A DNA stretch of 49,628 nt from Betaproteobacteria bacterium RIFCSPLOWO2_02_FULL_67_26 (GCA_001771935.1 MERD01000110.1:1-49628); one strand, 5' to 3'; positions 29,402-43,980 are shown, numbered from the stretch's first letter. Numbers and translations: made by a program. The notes: generated by a model from the sequence alone, not told the origin.

Positions 29402-30370
29402 TCAGCGCCGCGTTTTCATTTTCTCCGTTGCCCGCACCAGCTCGGCGCTGATGCCGGGCTCCCATGCGGAATGCCCGGCGGCGGGCACCACGACGTACTC
29501 GGCCTCGGGCCAGGCGCGCGCGAGTTCGTCGGCGGTGACGATCGGGCACACCGCGTCGTAGCGCCCCTGCACGATCACGCAGGGGAGGTGCCGCAGGCGG
29601 CCGACGTTTGCGAGCAGCGCGTCCGGCGGCAGGAAAATGTCGTGGGTGAAGTAATGCGCCTCGATGCGCGCGAGCCCGAGCGATACGCTGTCTCCCGCGA
29701 AGTGCGCCACCGTCTCGGGGCTCGGCAGCAGCGTCGAGCACATGCCCTCGTAGGTGCTCCACGCGCGCGCCGCCGGCAGGTGCACGCCGGGATCGGGATC
29801 GGCGAGGCGCTGGTAATAGGCGGCGAGGAGGTCGCCGCGCTCGGCGGGGGGAACGAACTCCGCGAACGTCCGCCACGCTTCCGGGAAGAAGCTCCGCAGG
29901 CCGTACAGAAACCATTCGATTTCGCTCCGGCGGCACAGGAACACGCCGCGCAGCACGAACCCGGCGCAGCGCCCGGGGTGCGCCTCGCCGTAGGCGAGGG
30001 CGAGCGTGCTGCCCCACGAGCCGCCGAATGCGAGCCAGCGCTCGATGCCGAGGTGGCCGCGCAGGCGCTCGATGTCGGCGATCAGGCGCGGCGTCGTGTT
30101 GTCCCGCAGCTCCCCCAGCGGCGTGGAGCGGCCGGCGCCCCGCTGGTCGAAGATGACGATGCGGTAGTGCGCCGGGTCGAAAAACCGCCGGTGCGCGGGC
30201 GAGGCGCCGGCGCCGGGCCCGCCGTGAAGAAACAGGACCGGCGCCCCCTCCGGGTTGCCCGATTGCTCCCAGTAGAGGGTGTGCACGCCGTCCAGCTTCA
30301 GCGTGCCCGCGCTGTAGGGCTCGATCTCCGGGTAGAGCTCGGTGCGCGGCTTGTAGGGAATGTCGGCCAT
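29402..30370 (-). CDS. pip: prolyl aminopeptidase
   Basis: LFLHGGPGAGASPAHRRFFDPAHYRIVIFDQRGAGRSTPLGELRDNTT, FGGSWGSTLALAYGEAHP. Confidence 0.93.
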   Translation of the reverse strand: MADIPYKPRTELYPEIEPYSAGTLKLDGVHTLYWEQSGNPEGAPVLFLHGGPGAGASPAHRRFFDPAHYRIVIFDQRGAGRSTPLGELRDNTTPRLIADIERLRGHLGIERWLAFGGSWGSTLALAYGEAHPGRCAGFVLRGVFLCRRSEIEWFLYGLRSFFPEAWRTFAEFVPPAERGDLLAAYYQRLADPDPGVHLPAARAWSTYEGMCSTLLPSPETVAHFAGDSVSLGLARIEAHYFTHDIFLPPDALLANVGRLRHLPCVIVQGRYDAVCPIVTADELARAWPEAEYVVVPAAGHSAWEPGISAELVRATEKMKTRR

Positions 30371-30477
30371 GGCGGTTGCAGCGGAAAACATAGCATAGGC
30401 GCGCCGAAACGTGGAGGAGGGGGAGGTCGCTGGGTTGGCGGGGAATGGGCGGCGGGCGTATCCAGTACAATGTTTGA

Positions 30478-32772
<2,295 letters not shown>

Positions 32773-32773
32773 C

Positions 32774-34168
<1,395 letters not shown>

Positions 34169-34182
34169 ACGGCGGAGGTCAC

Positions 34183-34698
34183 GTGAGCGATCTGAAAGCG
34201 GTCAACCTGGAGGCGGTCATGAAGGCGCTCGCGCGCGGCGCCGCCCCGGTGAGCACGCTGTGGCAGGAGCCGGACATGATGGCGTTCCTGGCGAAGGGGC
34301 GGGCGTATCGCAGCGAATTCCACGTCGACCCGAGCGACGAGGTGATGGTCATGGTCAAGGGCGACGCCGACGTGCACTACATCACCCCCGAGGGCGAGCA
34401 CAAGGTCGCCGCGGTGCGCGAGGGCGAGGTGTTCCGCTGCCCGGCGGGAACCCCCCACTCGCCGCGCTTCCCGCCCGACGCCTACATGCTGGTGCTGGAG
34501 AGGAAGCGCCGGCCGGAGGAGCAGGACCGCTTCCTCTGGTTCTGCGAGCGGTGCAAGGCCAGGCTCTACGAGGTCGTCAAGCACGTCGGGGACTACCGCG
34601 AGGACCCGGTGTCGCGGGCCTACGAGGCGTTCTACTCGGCCGAGTCGCACCGCACGTGCACCCGGTGCGGCCACGTCGCGCCCGGGCCGGCCGCCTGA
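34183..34698 (+). CDS. 3-hydroxyanthranilate 3,4-dioxygenase-like cupin
   Basis: FHVDPSDEVMVMVKGDADVHYITPEGEHKVAAVREGEVFRCPAGTPHSPRFPPDAYMLVLERKR; C-terminal CERC / CTRCGH Cys pairs. Confidence 0.75.
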   Translation: MSDLKAVNLEAVMKALARGAAPVSTLWQEPDMMAFLAKGRAYRSEFHVDPSDEVMVMVKGDADVHYITPEGEHKVAAVREGEVFRCPAGTPHSPRFPPDAYMLVLERKRRPEEQDRFLWFCERCKARLYEVVKHVGDYREDPVSRAYEAFYSAESHRTCTRCGHVAPGPAA

Positions 34699-34879
34699 CG
34701 CAGCCCCGCTTTCCCGGGGCCTGTCGCGGCGATCCGGGAAAAAGTTCCGGAAACCTGGCGCGGACTCCGCGGTCAAACTCCGCGTATACGCCGTTCCCCG
34801 GCCAAGCGCGGCCCGATCCCGGGCGAGGCCGGCGGGGACGGATTCACAAATTCCTTGCAAACAGCTTCATGGAGATCAC

Positions 34880-36343
34880 ATGAGACGGAAAATGATTGTG
34901 GGTGCATGGGTTGCCGCGGGGCTCGCCACGGGCCTGGCGGCCGCCGGTTTTCAGCTGTACCAGCCGATCCTGCCGCATGCGAATGCGGCGGCGACGGCCC
35001 AGGCCGCCGCGCCTGCCGCGCAGCCGGCCGTGCGGGGGCTGCCCGACTTCTCGCCGCTGGTCGAGCGCTACGGGCCCGCCGTGGTCAACATCAACGTGAC
35101 CCAGGCGCAGAAGGCCGGCACCGCCGGCCCGCAGCTCCGGGGCCTGGACCCGGATGATCCGTTCTACGAATTCTTCCGGCGCTTCCAGAACCCGGGACCC
35201 CAGGGCGAGATCCCGGCGCAGGGGCTCGGCTCGGGCTTCATCGTGAGCGCGGACGGGTTGATCCTCACCAACGCCCACGTGGTGCGGGATGCGTCCGAAG
35301 TCACCGTGCGCCTCACCGACAAGCGCGAGTTCAAGGCGCGGGTCGTCGGCTCCGACCCGCAGACCGACATCGCGGTGCTGCGGATAGACGCCTCGAACCT
35401 GCCGGCCGTCAAGCTGGGCCGGTCCGAGGACGTGCGCGTGGGCGAATGGGTGGTCGCCATCGGCTCGCCGTTCGGCTTCGAGAACTCGGTGAGCGCGGGC
35501 ATCGTCAGCGCCAAGGGGCGCGCGCTGCCCGACGGCACCTACGTGCCGTTCATCCAGACCGATGTCGCGGTCAACCCCGGCAACTCCGGCGGCCCGCTGT
35601 TCAACATGAAGGGCGAGGTGATCGGCATCAACTCGCAGATCTACAGCCGCACGGGAGGCTACCAGGGCCTGTCGTTCGCCATCCCCATGGACCTCGCGGT
35701 GCGGATCCAGGACCAGATCGTCCGGCACGGCAAGGTCACGCGCGGGCGCATCGGCGTCGTCATCCAGGAGGTGAGCCAGCCGCTCGCCGACTCGTTCGGC
35801 CTCAAGAAGCCGGAGGGCGCGCTCGTGAGCTCGGTGGAGAAAGGCAGCCCCGCGGAGAAGGCGGGGATCGAGGCCGGTGACGTCATACTCGGGGTCGACG
35901 GCAAGGCGGTCGGCCGCTCGATCGACCTCTCGAGCCGCATCGCGGAAGTCAGGCCCGGGAGCAAGGCGAAGCTGGACGTGTGGCGCAAGGGCGCGGCGCG
36001 CGAGATCACCGTTACCGTGGGCGAGTTGAAGGCGGCCGTGGCCGCGGCGGCCGCACCGGGCGGAGCGGACCCGGGGCGCCTCGGGCTCGCCGCGCGCGCG
36101 CTCACGCCGGAAGAGCAAGCAGCGGCGGGCGTGACCGGCGGCGTGCGGGTCGAGCACGTGACCCCGAACGGCGCCGCGGCCAGGGCGGGCATACGGCAGG
36201 GCGATATCATCGTCGCGCTGAACAGCACGCCGGTGGCGAGCGTGGAGCAGCTGCGCGAGGTCATTTCGAAGTCCGGCAAGCACGCCGCGCTGCTGGTGCG
36301 CCGGGACGACGCGAGGCTCTTCGTGCCGGTGGAACTCGGCTGA
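34880..36343 (+). CDS. Do-family serine endopeptidase (DegP/MucD)
   Basis: VSADGLILTNAHVV, DPQTDIAVLRIDA, QTDVAVNPGNSGGPLFN, two PDZ domains. Confidence 0.94.
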   Translation: MRRKMIVGAWVAAGLATGLAAAGFQLYQPILPHANAAATAQAAAPAAQPAVRGLPDFSPLVERYGPAVVNINVTQAQKAGTAGPQLRGLDPDDPFYEFFRRFQNPGPQGEIPAQGLGSGFIVSADGLILTNAHVVRDASEVTVRLTDKREFKARVVGSDPQTDIAVLRIDASNLPAVKLGRSEDVRVGEWVVAIGSPFGFENSVSAGIVSAKGRALPDGTYVPFIQTDVAVNPGNSGGPLFNMKGEVIGINSQIYSRTGGYQGLSFAIPMDLAVRIQDQIVRHGKVTRGRIGVVIQEVSQPLADSFGLKKPEGALVSSVEKGSPAEKAGIEAGDVILGVDGKAVGRSIDLSSRIAEVRPGSKAKLDVWRKGAAREITVTVGELKAAVAAAAAPGGADPGRLGLAARALTPEEQAAAGVTGGVRVEHVTPNGAAARAGIRQGDIIVALNSTPVASVEQLREVISKSGKHAALLVRRDDARLFVPVELG

Positions 36344-36370
36344 CCGCGCGGCGTTCGGCCGCGCCGCGCA

Positions 36371-36401
36371 AAAAAAATCCCCGCCCGAGGGCGGGGATTT
36401 T
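36371..36401. terminator. Bidirectional Rho-independent terminator
   Basis: AAAATCCCCGCCC-GA-GGGCGGGGATTTT between convergent genes. Confidence 0.85.
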
Positions 36402-36419
36402 CATGCGCCGGCGTTGCGG

Positions 36420-36665
36420 TTACTTGATGTTGAGCATCTTCATCGCCTTGGCGAGCGTGTCCACCGAATCCTGGTGCTTGCCGGCCTTGTGCAGCGCTTC
36501 GCCGTCCGCGCGGTACTTCTTGACTTCCGACATCTGGGCGGCGGAGAGCTTGGCCTTCGGCAAGGCCGCGTCGATGGCCTTCATGTCCTTGGGGCAGTGA
36601 AAGGCGAATGCCGAGCTGCTGGCAAACGCCAGGGTGGTCGCGATCACGATGCTGCGCAACTTCAT
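36420..36665 (-). CDS. Small secreted helical protein
   Basis: Signal peptide MKLRSIVIATTLAFASSSAFA then FHCPKDMKAIDAALPKAKLSAAQMSEVKKYRADGEALHKAGKHQDSVDTLAKAMKML. Confidence 0.65.
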   Translation of the reverse strand: MKLRSIVIATTLAFASSSAFAFHCPKDMKAIDAALPKAKLSAAQMSEVKKYRADGEALHKAGKHQDSVDTLAKAMKMLNIK

Positions 36666-36818
36666 GTGCTTCTCCTCTTCAATGATTGACAAAATCGGCC
36701 GCCGGACCGTATCCGGTTACCGCCGCTGCGATCATACACGTTGCTCGCCCCGCCGGATGCGCCGCCCGCCGCCCACGGGTAGAATTCCCCGCGACAACAG
36801 GATATTGGCGCCTTCAGC

Positions 36819-37457
36819 GTGGCTCACCAACCGTTAACACAAACGCAGGACCGCGTATTCCCGTTGACACGGGCGGGCATCGCCGCCGCGCTCAAGCGGC
36901 CGGCGCCGCCGCCGGGGCCGCGCGACCTGCACGTCATCGCGCTGGAAAAGGGCGCGCGCGTGACCGAGGCCGCGGTGCTGGTGCCGCTCGTCGACCGCGC
37001 CGGGCGGCTGCACCTGCTGCTCACGCAGCGCACGCCGCACCTCGACGACCACGCCGGGCAGATCAGCTTTCCCGGCGGGCGCGTGGAGGCGGGCGACGCC
37101 GATCGGGAGGCGACGGCGCTGCGCGAGACCGAGGAGGAGATCGGGCTCGCCCGCGGCGCCGTCACGCTGCTCGGCCGGCTCCCCGATTACGAGATCCCGT
37201 CGGGCTTCCGCATCACGCCGGTGGTGGGCTGGGTCGAGCCGCCGTTCGAGCTGAAGCCGGACCCGTTCGAGGTGGCGGGCGTGTTCGAGGCGCCGCTCGA
37301 GCATTTTCTCGACGCCGCCAACTACCAGCGCCGCGATTTCCGGTTCCGCGGCCGGCACCGCCATTACCTGGCGGTCCCCTACGAGGGGCGCTACATCTGG
37401 GGCGCGACGGCGGCCATGCTCTACACGCTGTGCCGCATGCTGGTGCCGGTCGATTAG
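36819..37457 (+). CDS. Nudix hydrolase (CoA pyrophosphatase-like)
   Basis: LLLTQRTPHLDDHAGQISFPGGRVEAGDADREATALRETEEEIGL. Confidence 0.9.
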   Translation: MAHQPLTQTQDRVFPLTRAGIAAALKRPAPPPGPRDLHVIALEKGARVTEAAVLVPLVDRAGRLHLLLTQRTPHLDDHAGQISFPGGRVEAGDADREATALRETEEEIGLARGAVTLLGRLPDYEIPSGFRITPVVGWVEPPFELKPDPFEVAGVFEAPLEHFLDAANYQRRDFRFRGRHRHYLAVPYEGRYIWGATAAMLYTLCRMLVPVD

Positions 37458-37469
37458 CGTTTACCCTGG

Positions 37470-38609
37470 ATGAAGCACGAGCGGATCAAGGTGGGCCTGG
37501 TGCTGACGGGCGGCGGCGCGCGCGCCGCCTACCAGGTCGGCGTGCTGCGGGCGATCTCGGAATTCCTGCCGCCGGACGCGCGCACGCCGTTTCCGATCAT
37601 CTCGGGCACTTCCGCCGGCTCGGTCAACGCGGCGGTGATCGCGGCCAACGGCAGCGACTTCCGCCGCGGCGTGCGGCAGCTGATGACGGTGTGGAAGAAC
37701 TTCCGCGCGCACCACGTCTACCGCGCCGACCCGGTCGGCGTGTTTCGCAACACCACGCACTGGATCACCGCGGTCCTCGCCGGCGGGGGGCTCGGCCGGC
37801 GGTCGGCGGTGTCGCTGCTCGACAACGCGCCGCTGGGCGACCTGCTGCGCAACCGGCTCGACTTTTCCACGATCCAGACGGCCATCGACAACGGCGACCT
37901 GGTCGCGGTCAGCGTGACCTGCTCGGGCTACACGTCGGGGCAATCGGTCACGTTCTTCCAGGGCCAGCCGGGCCTGCAGCCGTGGCACCGCGCGCGGCGC
38001 ATCGGCATACCGATGCCGATCAATCCCGATCACCTGCTGGCCTCGTCCGCGCTGCCCTTCGTGTTCCCGGCGGTGCGCATCAACCGCGAGTATTTCGGCG
38101 ACGGCTCGATGCGCCAGATCGCGCCGGTCAGCCCGGCGCTGCACCTCGGCGCCGACCGGCTGCTGATCATCGGCGTGGGGCGCCAGCTGCAGCAGAAGCC
38201 CGAGCGCATCAGCACCGACAGCTACCCGTCGCTCGCGCAGATCGCGGGCCACTGCCTGAACTCGATTTTCCTCGACAGCCTCGAGGTCGACCTCGAGCGG
38301 ATGCAGCGCATCAACCGCACGCTGTCCATCATGCCGGCGGAGATCCAGGAGCGGAACCAGGTGGCGATGCACCCGGTGGATTTCCGGCTGATATCCCCCA
38401 GCGAGGAGCTCGAGGGGCTCGCCACGCAGTACAAGCACGAGCTGCCGCCCGCGATCCGCTTCCTGCTCTACGGCGCGCTGCGGCGCAGGGGCTCCAACCT
38501 GCTCTCCTACCTCCTGTTCGAGAAGTCCTATTGCCGCGCCCTCATCCAGCTCGGCTACCAGGACACGATGGCGCGCAAGGACGACCTGCTGCCGTTTCTC
38601 GGGTATTGA
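37470..38609 (+). CDS. Patatin-like phospholipase
   Basis: VGLVLTGGGARAAYQVGVLRAI, IISGTSAGSVNAAVIA, YFGDGSMRQIAPVSPA. Confidence 0.92.
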   Translation: MKHERIKVGLVLTGGGARAAYQVGVLRAISEFLPPDARTPFPIISGTSAGSVNAAVIAANGSDFRRGVRQLMTVWKNFRAHHVYRADPVGVFRNTTHWITAVLAGGGLGRRSAVSLLDNAPLGDLLRNRLDFSTIQTAIDNGDLVAVSVTCSGYTSGQSVTFFQGQPGLQPWHRARRIGIPMPINPDHLLASSALPFVFPAVRINREYFGDGSMRQIAPVSPALHLGADRLLIIGVGRQLQQKPERISTDSYPSLAQIAGHCLNSIFLDSLEVDLERMQRINRTLSIMPAEIQERNQVAMHPVDFRLISPSEELEGLATQYKHELPPAIRFLLYGALRRRGSNLLSYLLFEKSYCRALIQLGYQDTMARKDDLLPFLGY

Positions 38610-38620
38610 CCCTCGAAACG

Positions 38621-38716
38621 AAGGCACAAGGCACAAGGCACAAGGCATAAGGCACAAGAAGGCGCACGACCAGCCGGGTTTTTCCTTTTGCCTTTTGCCT
38701 TGTGACTTTTGCCTTC
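38621..38716. repeat. Heptad tandem array (GGCACAA units, then TTTTGCC units)
   Basis: aaggcacaaggcacaaggcacaaggcataaggcacaag ... ttttgccttttgccttgtgacttttgcc; period 7, halves partly complementary. Confidence 0.85.
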
Positions 38717-38778
38717 CGGCTATTGCCCCGTGCCGCGTTCGCCGGTATATAGTAAGCATCCCCCTGTGCAGGTGTCCC

Positions 38779-39291
38779 ATGAGCCGGGCTTTTACCAAGG
38801 AAAGCACCGATGATCTGGTGGCGGGCGAACTGCCCGAGCGCCCGGTTCCCGTGCATCCCAACTACGTGACGCCCCGGGGACTGGAGCAGCTGCAGGCGCG
38901 GGCGAAGGCCTTGCAGGGGGAGCACGAGAAACTGCTCGCGCAGGCGGAGGAGGACTCGGCGGCCAAGCAGAAGCTGCGCGAGATCGAGCGCGACCAGCGT
39001 TACCTGAAGGCCCAGCTCGAGCGCGCCGAGAGCGTGGACCCGGCCGGCCAGCCGCGGGACGAGGTGCACTTCGGCGCGGCGGTGACGATGCGCGGCGAGG
39101 ACGGCAAGGCGCACCGGTTCGCGATCGTCGGCGACGACGAGGCCGACGTCGCGGCCGGCCGCATCAGCTGGGCCTCTCCGCTCGCCAAGGCGATGATGGG
39201 CGCGCGGGTCGGCGACTCGGTCAAGTGGCACCGCCCGGCCGGAGACGCCGAGGTCGAGATCGTCGAGATCGCCTACCCCAGGAAATCGTGA
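38779..39291 (+). CDS. GreA/GreB family elongation factor-like protein
   Basis: HPNYVTPRGLEQLQARAKALQGEHEKLL...RDQRYLKAQLERAESVDP...VGDDEADVAAGRISWASPLAKAMMGARVGDSVKWHRP. Confidence 0.88.
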   Translation: MSRAFTKESTDDLVAGELPERPVPVHPNYVTPRGLEQLQARAKALQGEHEKLLAQAEEDSAAKQKLREIERDQRYLKAQLERAESVDPAGQPRDEVHFGAAVTMRGEDGKAHRFAIVGDDEADVAAGRISWASPLAKAMMGARVGDSVKWHRPAGDAEVEIVEIAYPRKS

Positions 39292-39363
39292 GTCGTGGAT
39301 CGTGGGTCGTGGATCGCGTTCTTGATCCCCTCACCGTTGACCGTTCACCGTTCGCCGTTCACG
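39286..39363. repeat. Two heptad arrays (TCGTGGN and CACCGTT)
   Basis: tcgtgagtcgtggatcgtgggtcgtggatcg and caccgttgaccgttcaccgttcgccgttcacg; the first begins in the upstream stop codon. Confidence 0.85.
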
Positions 39364-39367
39364 CGGT

Positions 39368-40288
39368 ATGACGTTCCTGTCATTGGTGGCGGCGCTGTTG
39401 CTGGAGCAGGCGTGGCCGCTGCGCCCGGGCAACCCCGTCCACGCCGGGTTCGGCCACTACGCGCTCTTCCTCGACGGCCGGTTGAACGGCGGCGGGCATC
39501 GCCACGGGCTGGTGGCCTGGATGCTCGCGGTATTGCCGTGCATCGCCGTCGCGGCGGCGGGGTATCACGTGCTCCACGGCGTGAGCCCGCTTGCCGGCTG
39601 GTTGTGGAACCTCGCGGTGCTCCACCTCACCATGGGCTTCCGCCAGTTCAGCCACTCGTTCACCGAAATCCAGCAGGCGCTGCGCGAGGGCGACCTGGCC
39701 CGGGCGCGCGAGCGGCTCGGCGGCTGGCGCGGGGAGTCCGCTTCCGAGCTGACCGCCGGCGAGATCGCGCGCGTGGCGATCGAGCAGGGGCTGCTCGCCT
39801 CCCACCGCCACGTGTTCGGCACCGTGTTCTGGTTCGTGGCGCTGGGACCGGCGGGCGCCGTGCTCTACCGCGCGTCCGCCGTGCTCGCGGATGCCTGGGG
39901 ACGGCGCGCCGACCCCGAATACGGCGAGTTCGGCCGCTTTGCCGCGCGCGCCTTCCACGGGCTCGACTGGCTGCCGGCGCGGATCACCGCGGCGAGCTTC
40001 GCCGTCGCCGGCGATTTCGAGGACGCGATCTATTGCTGGCGCACCCAGGCGGCGGCGTGGGCCGTGCCGGCGCACGGCGTCCTCCTCGCGAGCGGCGCCG
40101 GCGCGCTGGGGGTGCGCCTCGGCGACACCCTGCACCAGCACGGCAGCCTGCAGTTCCGTCCGGAGCTGGGCGTCGGCGACGAGGCGGACACGGACTTCAT
40201 GCAGAGCGCCACCGGCCTCATCTGGCGCGCGCTGGTGCTGTGGATGTTCCTGATCCTGCTCGTGAGCCTGGCTCACGCGCTCGGCTGA
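39368..40288 (+). CDS. CobD/CbiB-like membrane protein
   Basis: LLLEQAWPLRPGNPVHAGFGHYALFLDGRLNGG...FRQFSHSFTEIQQALREGDLARARERLGGW; hydrophobic segments. Confidence 0.8.
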   Translation: MTFLSLVAALLLEQAWPLRPGNPVHAGFGHYALFLDGRLNGGGHRHGLVAWMLAVLPCIAVAAAGYHVLHGVSPLAGWLWNLAVLHLTMGFRQFSHSFTEIQQALREGDLARARERLGGWRGESASELTAGEIARVAIEQGLLASHRHVFGTVFWFVALGPAGAVLYRASAVLADAWGRRADPEYGEFGRFAARAFHGLDWLPARITAASFAVAGDFEDAIYCWRTQAAAWAVPAHGVLLASGAGALGVRLGDTLHQHGSLQFRPELGVGDEADTDFMQSATGLIWRALVLWMFLILLVSLAHALG

Positions 40289-40488
40289 GCGCGCTGCGCG
40301 ATGCGCCGATTTTCCGCATCACCGTGGACCCCTCGCCGGACAACGGCCTGCGCCGCGTCTCGCAGGTCCAGGTCGACAAGGTGTTGACGGTGGCGCGGGA
40401 GCGCATCGGCGGCACGCCCGGCCGGCTGGACGACGCGACGATGCTCAAGGTCAACCGCTCGCTCGCGGTGTTCATCGGCATCGCCTGA
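40289..40488 (+). pseudogene. C-terminal fragment of a PemK/MazF-like toxin
   Basis: Frame reads ALRDAPIFRITVDPSPDNGLRRVSQVQVDKVLTVARERIGGTPGRLDDATMLKVNRSLAVFIGIA*, typical MazF/PemK C-terminus without an N-terminal half. Confidence 0.65.
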
Positions 40489-40503
40489 ACGCCTGCGAAC
40501 GGC

Positions 40504-40531
40504 GTGAAGGGTGAACAGTGAACGGTGAATT
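40504..40531. repeat. Heptad array GTGAACN x4
   Basis: gtgaagg gtgaaca gtgaacg gtgaatt; reverse-complement family of the array at 39332-39363. Confidence 0.85.
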
Positions 40532-40542
40532 ATTGCGCTGCG

Positions 40543-42417
<1,875 letters not shown>

Positions 42418-42462
42418 CGCAGCCGCTGCCAGTGACGAGATAAGGGTGACGAGCAACCAGAT

Positions 42463-42508
42463 CATCCTTCCGCCTTTCGCCTTCCAACTTTCGAGTTTTG
42501 CTTTCGGC
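42463..42508. repeat. Degenerate heptad array (CNNNCTT)
   Basis: catccttccgcctttcgccttccaactttcgagttttgctttcgg after the ABC-F gene. Confidence 0.65.
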
Positions 42509-42549
42509 CTCCGTCCGCGACCCGCCACTCACGCTCCATCAATCAGAGC

Positions 42550-43206
42550 TCAGCGCTTGCCGCGCTCGAGGTCCAGCTTCATCGCGGCGGCGGCGATCGG
42601 TTTCGCCCACTCCGGCGCCAACGCAAGATCGTTCGGGTTGAGTATCCTTCCACGTTCCGTGTGCAGTACCAGCGACGGAACCGGTGTATGGCCGTCGGCG
42701 GGGTCACCTTCCGCGCTGTTGTCATGGATACGTAATGCGGATAACCCGGGCAGCAGGGCAATCAGGTTCAGGCGGCTGCGCTCGAAGCGGCGGCGGATCA
42801 TTTCCTCGGGAATATCGTGACCGCCTCGACGCACGCGGGATCGCACGCGCTTGATGTGCAACTCCAGGCTGGCAAGGCCCACGTACCAGATATGGATATC
42901 GATGCCTTGCGCCGCCGCTTCAGCGAGCAGGCGTGGAATCGTGCTTCCGCCCAGAGTTGATTCAAACGCATAATCGAGGCGTTGCGTAATCGCCTGTCTG
43001 AGCAGGCCGCTTCCTTGCCGCCATGCGGCGCCGTTAGCGGTCGCCTGGTCCAGCCCGGGACTGGCGGTCATGAGCTCACGGGCTGCCTCGTCGGGATTGA
43101 AATACTCGCCGCCCAGGCTGCGGAAAGCAGCGCCGCCGATGCTGCTCTTGCCGGCGCCATTGACCCCGGCGATCACATAGAGGCGCGATGGCCGGGACGG
43201 TGGCAT
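42550..43206 (-). CDS. Zeta-toxin-like P-loop kinase
   Basis: RLYVIAGVNGAGKSSIGGAAF, YFNPDEAARELM, DYAFESTLGGSTIPRLLAEAAAQGIDIHIWYVGL, RVRRGGHDIPEEMIRRRFERSRLNL. Confidence 0.85.
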   Translation of the reverse strand: MPPSRPSRLYVIAGVNGAGKSSIGGAAFRSLGGEYFNPDEAARELMTASPGLDQATANGAAWRQGSGLLRQAITQRLDYAFESTLGGSTIPRLLAEAAAQGIDIHIWYVGLASLELHIKRVRSRVRRGGHDIPEEMIRRRFERSRLNLIALLPGLSALRIHDNSAEGDPADGHTPVPSLVLHTERGRILNPNDLALAPEWAKPIAAAAMKLDLERGKR

Positions 43207-43230
43207 CCGCGGGCTTTGCCCATCATCCGG

Positions 43231-43584
43231 CTAGCTGCGCTTGCGTGCTGCCTTGACCGCGGCGCGACCGAGCTCGGCGGGGGAGGCGTTGAACGCTGCC
43301 TTCATTCCTTTTCTTGCCTTCGGCGTTTGCATCCGGGCCAGCAGAACGCTGTATTCCGCGCTGAGGTCGTTCAGGTTGTGGGACCGCCCCCTGACCAGCG
43401 ACTGGAACTCGTCGTACGAGATCAGAACCGCCTTGGGTGTGTCGTGCCGGGTGATGGCGACCGCGCCGCCGCGGAGGGCCTGCTCGAGTACGGCCCCGAA
43501 CTCGTTCTTGAGGCGGGTAGCGGCGACGGCCGGGACATCGACCAGTTCGCCCTGGCTGTTGCGAAAAGTCAGAGTGGGGGGCAT
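43231..43584 (-). CDS. Phd/YefM-type antitoxin
   Basis: AATRLKNEFGAVLEQALRGGAVAITRHDTPKAVLISYDEFQSLV; upstream of the zeta-like gene. Confidence 0.8.
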   Translation of the reverse strand: MPPTLTFRNSQGELVDVPAVAATRLKNEFGAVLEQALRGGAVAITRHDTPKAVLISYDEFQSLVRGRSHNLNDLSAEYSVLLARMQTPKARKGMKAAFNASPAELGRAAVKAARKRS

Positions 43585-43603
43585 GGTGGGCCTCTCGAGA
43601 ATA

Positions 43604-43620
43604 TCGACTATTATAGTCGA
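43604..43620. promoter_or_regulatory. Palindromic operator over the -10 of the Phd/zeta module
   Basis: TCGACTA-tta-TAGTCGA; minus-strand TATAAT lies inside; 20 nt upstream of the ATG. Confidence 0.6.
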
Positions 43621-43716
43621 AATAGCCTATTTATCCATATTGGCCATTTTTGGCGGAGGCCGGCGTCGGGATCGCCCTCATCCTTCATCCTTAAGGCGTA
43701 GCCGTCCCATCACTCA

Positions 43717-43803
43717 TCACCGGGCCCTGAAGCCGCGAGGGCGGCAGAGCGCGAGAGGGAAAGATCCTTCTCACGACCTCCCGATCTGCCGGGTTTGGGG
43801 TCC
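43717..43803. repeat. Octad hairpin repeat, copy 1 (short)
   Basis: tcaccgggccctgaagccgcgagggcggcagagcgcgagagggaaagatccttctcacgacctcccgatctgccgggtttggggtcc; matches 44573-44709. Confidence 0.85.
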
Positions 43804-43980
43804 TTCCGCCTTCATCCTTCTGCCTTGGGGTGGCGTCAAGTCAACGTATCGGACCGCCCGGCGTTGAATCAGGGTAACGCCAGCATGAAGGCAAGCCATG
43901 GACCAGGGAATGCCGGCGGCGGGGCGCGCAGTGACTATCCCAATTAAGGTATAGTATGGGCCAGGCACCCGGTCAGTTGA

